DNA from: Nyssa sinensis
Lineage: Eukaryota > Streptophyta > Magnoliopsida > Cornales > Nyssaceae
DNA: 64,000 nucleotides
NCBI GenBank assembly: GCA_008638375.1
Contig: CM018035.1
Span: 36,946,824-37,010,823, forward strand
Reading direction: 5' to 3'
Positions within the stretch are counted from its first letter, which is position 1, and every line of letters starts with the position of its first letter. The position numbers were made by a program, and so were the translations under genes. Positions 35,795 to 45,254 of the stretch are shown piece by piece. Below the pieces are notes generated by a model that made no database searches, had not been told where the DNA came from, and saw only the letters and a list, made by a program, of their open reading frames with translations.

Positions 35795-38438
35795 GAGAAG
35801 AGAGAAGAGGAGGATGCTGATATAGAGATAACAACGGGTTTGTGAGTTGAGAGGAAATAGAACAACTGAAGGAAACTAAGAGGTTTAGAGTAAGAAGAGT
35901 ATCATCAGGGATTGAGAAACAGAAGTAAAAGAGGTCCGAGGGCATAACAACCGAAACAGAAACAGAAACCCAAGTGAGTAGTGTAAATTCTATTTTTATG
36001 TTTTGGAGCATGAAACCTAATTTATCTATAAGGTCTTGTAGAGAATAGAATTGAATAACTCGATGCAAAAAGAATCAGGTTAAATGGTGTTGAAACGAGA
36101 CAGAAATGTTGAGTTGCAGGTTTTATGAATAATCTCGGGTTTCATGAAAATCTAGACTTAAAACTTGTTTTAAGTTTCTAAAAACGACTTACTCAGGTGC
36201 AGAAACATACTAGAAGAATTATAGGACCAAAACAGTGATCAAAACGTCACGAACATGAAAAATAAAACTTGGCCGAAGAATCGGCCGGAGTTGATAAACT
36301 TACTATTCGTAAAGGTGGGGAGAGTTTTGATGGAAACTAGGGTTGGGAATGGAATCCTTGAGAAGAAGGAAAGAAAATGGAAATGAAAACGAGGTAGAAT
36401 AAGGTCAGATTTAGGTTGCTGTCACCGGAGAAGATGACAGAACCCTAATACGTGCTCACCGGAATATCGAGGAAGACGACCGTGAAGTCGTGAGGCTATC
36501 GGGTTAAAATGTAACCGGATCTGGGTTCGGATCGGGTCGGGACCCGACCGGAAATGAAAGGGGCAAGCTATACTGTGTCATTTTGTATTGGTTTTTAATT
36601 GGAATAGGTTTGTTTGGTTGCAGGGATAGGAAATGTGAAATTTGGGTTTGGGGTTATCCAAACCATGGATAGGATAACGGAAGGGTTATTGAGCTCTGGT
36701 TTTCTGAATTTAACTGAATCCGTTTGGTTCAGTAAAGGGTCAGACTGGTTTAGGGTTTTTAACTGTGAACCAACTGGTTCAGATTGTAGCTTTGGGAATT
36801 GAGAACCGACCCCAGAAAGTTTAAAAAATGTCACTGTGGCCCAAATAGAAAAATGAATAAAATTTTAAGTTTTACAAAAATACCCCTAATTCAAATAAGG
36901 GTCAAACGAAGTCCAAACGATGCAAATGAATAGTCGATTTTTATTATCTCGGACATTCTAAGATCAATAGTGAGGTCCGTTTCATGAGACGGGGTCCCAA
37001 AAAAATAAAAATAACCGTAAAAGTGCAAAATGACCATTTTGCCCTTTTTAGTACAAAAGTCCAAATGGGATTCCGCGAAAGCCTAAACCTGACTTTCTTC
37101 GGCGTTCCGAACTCAATGGTAAGGTCTAAATTAGTATTAGAAATACTTATGATAGCAAGGCATAAAATTTATTGAATAGCATTTATTCTGAAACGTATTA
37201 CTGATATATAGGAGACTCAACCGGGAAAGGCAACCTCACGGGATACTGATTTAAGAACGCATAATTAGAGGTAAGTAAATTCACTTTCTCTTCCATGTGG
37301 TGTTTCTAAAGCCAAGTTTATTCTTTACTGCCAAACTTGTACTCTTGAAAGTACCTCACATTATTGCTATCCACACTGTGATATTGTTCTACCTTGTGGA
37401 CATTGATTGACTGCTATATCATTGTTATCATGTTGAACCATGCCTTGAAAGGCCTACAGTTATGTCTTTATTTTATACTTCTATGGAATCACGAAATGAT
37501 CATGACGTATTATGAATACCAGGATTTGTGCTCAGTCACAATATCCATCCGATGCTTTCTGATTGATTGGAGACTTAAGGGTCAAGTACATGAATGGACA
37601 GGTGGCAGGAATGAATTCCTCGAAGGCTTTCCACCGGCAATTGACTGGCATGATCATTGACATTCATTGGCATTTCATTTGCACTTTGACTGGAAGGTTA
37701 TAGAATAAAAGCATCTTGACTGGATCACTCTCGTTACATTATTCAATGATTATCCTTTCTTATGACTTGTTTTACGTTGACGGAATCCTTTTGATTGATT
37801 GATTGTGATTGGTTTATTGTGACAGTACCTTCATGTTGATATGCTCTGATTGAAAGTTTCATGTTGATGTTATATCTATTACTTCTGATTGTACATTGTG
37901 ATCTATTATTCATTGGCCGTTATGGCAATTGTTCTCATTGGCTATCACAGCATCTCTTTTCTTATGATTGGCTATCATAATCTTATTCATGGATTCATTT
38001 TTCACCGATACTAGTGTCGGAGATCTATTTTTACTTGCTGAGCTCTCGTAGCTCATTCCACCCTATTTACCCCCATTTCAGGTAATGACGCTGCAAGACC
38101 CCAGTAGGAGTCTGAAGAGCTTAGGAGGACATTTTGAGGAACTGTACCAGTCTATGTTTAGTTCTCCCATGTATTCACCATCCACGGATGCTGGTTATGT
38201 CTGGTTCTTATTTTGTTATTGTAGAACCATATCATGTACTGAAAGACTTCCGTTGAATTACTGTTATTGAAAAGACTTCCGCTGATCACTGTCATTGCTA
38301 AGACTTCCGCTATTATTGTTTTAAGATTTTAGTACTTTGCATATTAGTACTATGATACAAGAATGGAAAAAGTAGGGACGACCTTAGGGTCGGCCCCGCA
38401 ACACGAGATCCGCATAGGGTGGGTTTCGAGTCATGACA
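35126..38438 (+). mobile_element. Giant solo-LTR-like element G (3,313 bp, TSD AATGA)
   Basis: It begins TGTGATATCCCGACCCGG and ends GGGTTTCGAGTCATGACA. AATGA lies at 35121-35125 and 38439-38443. The terminal inverted repeat ATATCCCG-ACC-CGGGATAT is perfect at 35130-35148. An (AT)n tract (35670-35688) is followed by (GA)n (35757-35784). A mini-exon-like segment 37212-37270 lies between TATATAG and TAGAG|GTAAGT. An acceptor TTTCAG at about 38077-38082 starts the last putative exon (GTAATGACGCTGCAAGACCC). No conserved coding frame is present. Confidence 0.93.
37212..37270 (+). other. Conserved mini-exon-like segment of element G (59 nt)
   Basis: It is bounded by the acceptor TGATATATAG and the donor TTAGAG|GTAAGTAAATTC. 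Equivalent segments are at 4138-4194 (A, 57 nt), 20931-20986 (D, 56 nt), 61825-61874 (J, 50 nt), 24185-24237 (E, 53 nt), 41636-41694 (F, 59 nt) and 54130-54184 (H, 55 nt). In E, F and H it codes for the basic tail of the small protein. Confidence 0.65.
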
Positions 38439-38443
38439 AATGA

Positions 38444-39157
38444 CGCATAAAACCGTCATTTCGGGATACCCAAAAGACGAGATGCAAGATTTCCCCAAAC
38501 GTACAGCCTTAGTCAAGCAAGCAGAGTTTGGCCCATCTTAATACGAAGGCCCTCTATCCAGTATACAGACCTTTCAGTCTTGGTCATTCCGTTGACCCTT
38601 GACAGGCCATGTGTATGACAAAAGACCATCAGATCTGATGTATCTTAGTCCTGGTCTTAGTAACTTAGAGGCAGAAGTTTCAATCATCAGAAGTGATAGT
38701 CACAAGACACCAAGTTACTACTACAAGTCTTTGGTTCAGAACAATCTGCCTCAGAATTCTTCAGAATTTACTTCTAAAATATGTGATACAAGATCAATAT
38801 CAAACCCCTACTCGTCTGATTAAAATTGTCTTCCTATCTTATTCTAAGATGATGAGGCAATCAGAATTAGTCTTCAATCACTATTCTATTGCAAGTAAGG
38901 CAATTCGGAAGACAACTACCGACGGTAAAAGAGCTGGTCTGAAGAGATCCAGAACAGCCTTACTTGCAATAATTTTCACATCAACCAATAAATCGGAAGG
39001 ACTGATATACTATAGAGCAGTACAACTCAAGGCTACATGGGTCAACCAGGAATCCACATGAAAGAAAATGATGAAAACATTTTAAAAAAAAACTGTTTCA
39101 TTCAACAATTATAGTCTATTACATTGGAGGTTCAAAAAATAGCAAAATATACAAATT
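38444..39157. other. Unassigned stretch between element G and the Tat antisense frame
   Basis: It contains no recognisable domain. Frames of 74 and 122 codons (38599-38823, 38693-39061, +) overlap in different frames and show no motif. It is probably non-coding internal sequence of a Tat copy. Its last part (39085-39140) would be the 3'UTR of the minus-strand frame at 39158. Confidence 0.4.
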
Positions 39158-40335
39158 CTAAGCCTGATTGGTAGGAACAGGCTCAACAACTAGGGAAGGA
39201 TCGGCAGGAGCGACATCAACCACACCGCTCGGAACGGCAGCCTCGGAAGGATCTGCAGGAGGAGCATCAATCACCTCACTCGGAACGGCAGCTTTGGGAG
39301 GGTTAACCCTAGGAAGTACAATCGAAGATATATCGAAATCAGGAAATTTAGCAAGGAACCGAGATCGGAAGTTGTTGAAGCCAAACATGATCAAGTTATT
39401 GGCCATCCCTTCAAGTTCCATCTTCATTTCAGTCTCTTTCTCTAGCTTGGCCTGCTCCACTACGTCCTCAAGCTTTTGGTGATAGAGGTACCAGCATGCC
39501 GTCCATCTCCCCCGGAGTCTCGCCGCCTCCTGAACATGAAGATTCTTCTCTGACTCCATGACGACCAGAGAATTCTGGGACTCCTTCAGCCTCTCCATAG
39601 CTTCGTGAGCCTCAAACTTGGCAGTACCGAGTTGAAGCCTCACCTCGTCCAGCTCAGCCTGGAGTCTGTCAACTTCCTCTGAAGCTGGAGAGACTTCCGT
39701 CAGAGCAGAGAGGGTATGCAAGGTCTGCAGTATACAGAGCAAGCAGTTCAGTATCCAGTTAAAAACACTTAGAAAAAGGGAAGAGAAATGGAGACCCGAA
39801 GAACTTACTTTAACTTGAAGAGAAGCCAGGTCAGCTAGAAGCTTCTCTGGCTTCTGTGGCTTAAGTTTGAGGGAGCCTTTGGCCCAAAAATCCCTCAGAA
39901 CCTTCTTGGCCGCCTGGTTAACAGCACCAGGGGCCACTGAAGCTGACGCCCCCTTGCCCGTTTGTTTGGATGGGGCTGGGGGGACCACGGAGATAAGGGA
40001 AAGTTCCCCCTTCTCCCTTGAGGCTGGTCCAAGGGAGTTCGAGAGTAACCTCTTCCTTTTTGTTTGAAGGGGAGGGTCTACTGGGGAAGGAGCCTCCCCC
40101 ACTGTTGCAGATGAAGATGGCTCGGTCTACTGGGGAAGATGACAGGTCAACCAAAGTCTCCCCTGACCCTATTTGGGGATTCCTCAAAAGCGTCAACTAT
40201 CCTAACCTCCGGACTGGAAGGGGGTTCTACCAACCTATCTTTAGCATTATCAGTAGAAGGAATAGTCGTAAGTTGAAATTGAGAAATTGTCCTAGAAGAG
40301 CTGCTTGAACCAAAAGGTGACCCAGGGCCAGACAT
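39158..40335 (-). pseudogene. Accessory (antisense) reading frame of Tat element 3, coiled-coil protein
   Basis: It starts at ATG 40335 (MSGPGSPFGSSSSSRTISQ) and reads through a Ser/Pro-rich N-terminus to about 40150, where a frame change occurs. It continues as KRKRLLSNSLGPASREKGEL, an AAKKVLRDFW segment and, after an 84-bp GT-AG intron (39808-39725), a long coiled coil (EEVDRLQAELDEVRLQLGTA and EAHEAMERLKESQNSLVVME). A Pro/Ala/Val-rich repeat tail (two PPADPSEAAVPS-like units) ends with PTNQA and a stop at 39158. This matches the N- and C-terminal parts of a protein family annotated in plants as putative gypsy-type transposon proteins; the conserved middle domain seems deleted. It runs opposite to the LTR at 40746, as the antisense frame of Grande/Tat elements does. 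A minus-strand TATA (TATATAAAG, 40537-40545) lies upstream. Confidence 0.6.
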
Positions 40336-40536
40336 GGCAGACAAAAGAAAAATAACGAAGCAAAGGAGAGGGAACATTAAAAAGGGTTGAACATCGAACC
40401 TAAAATCAAGTAAGGAAAGGAAAGCTACGAGCACCGGATATGTTTCGACCTTCAAAATGGGTCAATTAGCGATGGCAGAGTTTCTGATACTGTAGAGGCA
40501 AGTGCAGAAGAAAGGTGTAAAAAGTCTTTTCCCCCT

Positions 40537-40545
40537 CTTTATATA
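40537..40545 (-). promoter_or_regulatory. TATA box for the antisense Tat frame
   Basis: On the minus strand it reads TATATAAAG, followed by GAGGGGGAAAAGAC, about 200 bp upstream of the ATG at 40335. This is an independent internal promoter candidate, separate from the LTR. Confidence 0.5.
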
Positions 40546-41627
40546 CATATTCGAAATATGAGCCCCCCAAGCCGAGTCGGCGTGACGATTGAGGGTAATG
40601 ATGGCTTCTCAAGTAGCGGCTGCGCAATAAATGACCCTATCAAACCGACGTCTTAGAAAGTGGAGAGACAAAACGTGTGACTCTTCATAAAGCCCATAGC
40701 CCTAGTTACGCCCTAGGCCCTAACTAAGGCTCGGGGGGGAGTAGTTGATGTCACATCCCCCTTACCCACCCTGTGCGGATTAGGGGCATGCAACCGGCCA
40801 GTTAGGCACCCATCGGTTTTTTTTTTTTTTTTTGAAATCAAAATGCCGACGGTAATCCTAACCACAGGCCATTCATCAGTAACATCCAAGTACAATGCAT
40901 TCAATTAATATAAGTTGCAGCGGAACTAAGGGAATGCATAACACCTTGGTAGAGCCATTAATACATCCATGGTTAACTATTACATCATTGTCCTACAAAA
41001 GATACGAGTCTTAGGTTTCAGTACATCATATTCAAAAATGGAGTTAGGTACAAAAATGGTTAATTCATGAGTTCTTCAAAATAGTGCTCCGGGTCTCCAA
41101 CCCGCTAATCCTGATTGTTGGGTCCCTCACCTGAAAAATGTTAGGGAAGGGGTGAGCTTTAAAAAGCCCAGTGAGTAACACGGGTCCCCTATCATGGGTT
41201 TCAAACGATTGTTGTTTATAAAACAGGTGGTTGAATCAGGCATTTCAGAGGATATAGTTAAATCCGTATATTTGAACAATATTTAAAAACAGGAATATAG
41301 TCAAAACATCATAGCAACAGAATAGTTCAATAATGAGCGGAGCAGAACAATATAACAGGATAACAGTACAGTATGCACAATTTAAACAGTGCAATATGCT
41401 CATATAGTGTTCAAGTCTGAATTTGGTACCATGAGTCAGTTGTTCTTTTAGTAAAAACAAGGATAATTTCATTTTAATACGGAACAGTGAAATCGGACAG
41501 GGTAAAATATAGTCATGCATTGAGTAGAAGCATGAAAGACAATATATCAGTAGGAACAGTACAGTACAGTATTTAAAAAAATACAATAACTAGACGGTGT
41601 ACTTATACACCAATTCAGGAGTCTAGG

Positions 41628-42068
41628 TTACTCACCTTGTGCGGTAACGGGACTTAACTGGGAAGCCTTTCTCTTCTTCTTATCCTTCTTTATCCTAGAA
41701 AATTTATGAACATTTCGTAAATCTCACATGAATCTTAACTTGGTTTATTTTAATTCAAATTCAACCTGAGTTAGACTATCTCGCTGTCTATGTGTTTTTA
41801 TGATAATTGAAAATCACCTTTGCATCCACTCTTTCAGGGTTTCCGTGTCTTCCTGTTTCTTTAATGTAGCCTCTGCGACCATTGCCTTGGTAGGCATTTT
41901 GTATATAAACGGTCGAACGGAGACTACCTCGGTTGTTTTGGCTATCCTTATGTGCCGTTCAATAATCTTTTGTTGCCACAATAGTTGTCGCATGAACTCC
42001 TGTTGTTTCTTGTCAGCTAATCTTTCGGCTTTAGACATAATGGTAAATTTCTTGTTTTTTCCTTCCAT
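41628..42068 (-). CDS. LTR-embedded spliced small protein, copy F (about 105-111 aa)
   Basis: Exon 1, 42068-41818, is 251 nt, exactly as long as in copy H, and codes for 83 residues plus AG. Intron 41817-41695 (123 bp) begins GTGATT and ends TTCTAG. Exon 2 (41694-41636) codes for IKKDKKKRKASQLSPVTAQ, a strongly basic stretch of the kind used as a nuclear localisation signal. If the third intron is not removed, the protein ends GE at TAA 41628; if it is removed to the acceptor at 41131, it ends GEGPNNQD at 41105. Hand alignment with H gives 48 of 84 identical residues without a gap. Shared motifs include RHIRIA, EVVSV.PFIYK and KKQEDTETL.EW. No known domain or signal peptide is seen; helical with charged faces. 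A second Met at residue 11 is also shared with H and may be the used start. Confidence 0.7.
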
Positions 42069-44319
42069 GACTGGCTTGAGTTTTTATCCTATAGCAAAAT
42101 CCCAAGATGTCAGGATGTGCACTACCTCTAGGCAGTCCGGTCATGACATTATTTAAGCTTTCATTGGATTAGTTCTTAGTTCATTCGGATGTTATCTAAC
42201 TTGATACAGGGCTAGGGGTATTTTGGTCATTTCACAGTTGTGAAGTTTGATTCTGATTCGTCATCCGATCACGTGTATAGTCCCATACGTGTCAGGGTTT
42301 CTACTGTTTTCAGTTTCGTCTCAATCGGACTTTGTTTGAGTTCTAAACAGTGTCAGGGGCAATTTGGTAATTTCATGTGTTGTATTTTTCGGTACTTCAT
42401 CTGCTAATACGGACCTTACCGTTGAGTCCAGAGCGTCCGACATAGTCAAAATAGACTGTCGTTTAGTGTAATTCGGTCCTAAGTGTCACTAGGGGTAATA
42501 CAGTCATTTTCCCCTTTCGGGTCCGTATTTCTCGGGGCCTAGTTTCGCAAATCGGACCTCACCATTGAGTTCGGAATGTCCGACATAGTCAAAATAGACT
42601 ATCTTTTAGTTGTATTTGGGTTCGGGTATCATCAGGGGTAGTATGGTCATTTACTCTTACGTGTCTGTATTTTTTGGGACTTAATTTCCCAAATTGGACT
42701 CCGCCATTGAGTCTGGAATGTTTGAAATAGTGGAAATACACTATTCATTTAACTTATTTGGACTTCGTTTGACCTATTTATGACCTAGGGGTAATTTGGT
42801 CATTTTTATTTAATTAATAAATTAATTAAATAATTTAATTTATTATTTATTTAATTATCAGGGGTATAAATGAATTAAAATTTCAGAATCTGGGCCAGAG
42901 TCAAATTTCCCAAAACTGTTGGGGTCTTTATGAAATTTTCAAAAGATTTAAACTAAACCAAAGGGTTCAGTCCTTATGCAATTGAACCGGACCTGTCCAA
43001 TCCGGTTCTAACCGGTTCAGGGTAATGTGCTGACGTCAAGATGACGTCAGCCCTACAATTTAAATTTAAATTTAACAGTAACAAAACGACGCAGTTTTAA
43101 GTTCGGTTTATACCCGTTTTTTATTCGGGTCGGGATCCGACCTGAAGACCCGATCCAAGACCCGTTACTGTTCATCGTCCCTACCCGTATAGGGCTACTG
43201 TTGCCCTAGAAATTTCAGAAATTTCTCCTTCGATTTCGTGGGGTTTTGTGCATCCATTTTCACGGGTTCTCATCCTAATCGACTACTGGCAGTCCCATTA
43301 ATCGTTTAACATCGATTTAGAGCTTCAAATCGAGCTCAATGGCTCTGTTTCAAGGTGGTACCCGAAACCTGCAACTGGTTTGTAAGGGTTCGTTTTTGGC
43401 TCAAATCACTTGGGGCTTCTTGTGTTGTGGCCTACGGGTGATGGGGTTTCGATCCCCATTTTCATAACTTAGTTTGGTTGCGGTTTCGGTGGGGTTGGGT
43501 TTGGAGCCCGTGACCTACAACTCACGGTTTGGGGGTCAAGGTTGAGGTTTTAAGGTCGCGGCCTAGGGTTTTTGTGATCCTAGGGAGGTCTATTTCAGGT
43601 CCAAAGCAACCAAAATAGATTTGGTGCAAGTCGAACCAGACCCACCTCAGTTCAGGTCATCCATGGCAGTTTGCTTACGGGTTGGTGGTTTGGGCAGTTC
43701 TGATGGTCCAAAAGTTCCAAATCGATCCAGATTTTATGGTCTAGACGTGTTACATGCAATAACAATTCCCAAACAGCAAAACAGAAACCGAAATTTCCCC
43801 AAGAGAAATTCAAAGTTTTGGATGGCTTACCTTCAAACAGTGGTCTCCTCACTGGTTTGTGCTTCAAGCAGGACCTTCAACAGTTGGTCTTGATCCCTCC
43901 GTGCACTCCCAGTCCTTAGCTCCCTTCTATTGCTTCTTCAATGGCCAAGCCCCACATTCAAGCTATCTCTCTCTAACTTCCTCTCTCTAACCCACTTTCT
44001 CTCTCTAAAAATCAGTATACAGGATATCTCTCAATATCAGTTTACAGGGTCATTTTTGCAGATCTGTTTTTCCCCTCCAATGCATATATGGAGATCATGT
44101 AAATCAGATTTTTACTTGATGTTTCATCTCCCTAAGTGCATGATGGATTTGCATGCATTTTGGTTGGGAGGAGATGTAATCATGGTGGGATAGGCATGAT
44201 GGGCTATAGCATAGGGTGATGCATGCTGATATGTTGCATGCTTGGTTATTGGTTACTTTGGGGAGAGGCCAAATCTGATTGCTATTTATATATATATCTT
44301 TGCATATATATGCACAAAT

Positions 44320-44400
44320 GTGCTCTTAGCTTAGTTGGTAAATTTTTGGTAACCCAAATTCTGCCTAGGTTGGTCAAGGGATCAAATCCTCTTGGCCACA
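44320..44400 (+). other. tRNA-like module in element F
   Basis: The A box TAGCTTAGTTGG fits the consensus TRGCNNAGYNGG exactly. About 50 bp later AAGGGATCAAATCCTCTTGG resembles a B box and T arm. It is antisense to the element and about 0.3-0.4 kb from its 5' end, the same place as in I. Confidence 0.55.
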
Positions 44401-45254
44401 ATTTTTTTGGTCCTTTCCTATTTCGGGCTTAGGCCCTGTTTGGCTGCGCATTAATGCAGTTTCACTGTTTTCTTCCTAACTTTCATTCTGTAGCTTATTT
44501 TTCGACGCGGTTTCTTTCAGTCAACTCCTAGTTAGGTTAGCTTCAGTGTCTAAGGGTTCAGTGACAGTAATCAGTTTCTCAGAATTTTTAACATTTGCTA
44601 ACATGGGTTTTGTCAGTGTTAAACAGTTGATTCTAAACAGTTAAATGCCAGATCAGATTTCAGAAAGAGTTTTTCATTACATAATTTAATAATTAAGTCT
44701 GGGGTGTTACAGTTGATATACTACAAATCGACACACCAATCATCTTGCGATACGTGTGCTTACGGAACTGATAAACTTGGTCATACAGAGCAGGCACGGC
44801 CTCCAGGGCACTCTCATACACATATCCTCCAGAGCTGATGCTCTGGACGACATTCATTCAGTATTCCGTATGGTTCTGATCTTGTTGTTTCCTTAACATC
44901 CGCCGAGCAAAAAATAAGGAAACAGTCTTTTACAAGGAAACTGTCATACATGGTTATCTCTATTTTGATACAATGTTCAATAAGATAACTGCAATCTCCG
45001 ATGATCAAATCCCTATTTTCATGGCTCCGAATCCTAATCAACTTAGGAAGGCCACAGTTTATAAATTAAACCCTACAAGTTCGCTTTATTTTCATGTTTA
45101 TTCTTTGGCTTTCATTATAGTCTTTTGCAATTCAGTTTACTTAACCATCGAAACGGCTACCGCCGGAGCCAATCCGGTGACCTTCTGATCCCCTTTTGAG
45201 TGTTCTACAGGTCGCGGAATCCAGATTTCTTGCGAGCCAAAAAGTGCAGCATCA

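Larger units (their letters stand above)
40749..44711 (-). mobile_element. Giant solo-LTR-like element F (3,963 bp, TSD GTTGA)
   Basis: On the minus strand it begins TGTAACACCCCAGACTTA and ends GGTAAGGGGGATGTGACA. GTTGA lies at 40744-40748 and 44712-44716, in the first bases of the Tat 3' LTR. It holds the small-protein gene (42068-41628) with an upstream acceptor-like TTGCTATAG, a donor GTGAGTAACC after the second exon, and a downstream acceptor TTTTTCAG at about 41131. Internal 130-150 bp repeats fill 42200-42790, and a tRNA-like module is at 44320-44400. Its 3' half resembles B and C while the coding part resembles E and H, so it links the subgroups. Confidence 0.93.
40746..45254 (+). mobile_element. 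Tat element 3, 3' LTR (about 541 bp, split by element F)
   Basis: The polypurine tract GGGGGGGAGTAGT (40733-40745) is followed by TGATATACTAC. The LTR continues after element F at 44717 and ends AAAAAGTGCAGCATCA at 45254, the same terminal sequence as the Tat LTRs at 31814 and 32876. No primer binding site follows, so this is a 3' LTR and the element is on the plus strand, opposite to Tat elements 1 and 2. It is followed by ATAAT. Confidence 0.75.

Noticed and set aside
44320..44400. A true tRNA gene
   Set aside because: A and B boxes are present, but no acceptor stem or full cloverleaf could be drawn and no anticodon loop is evident.
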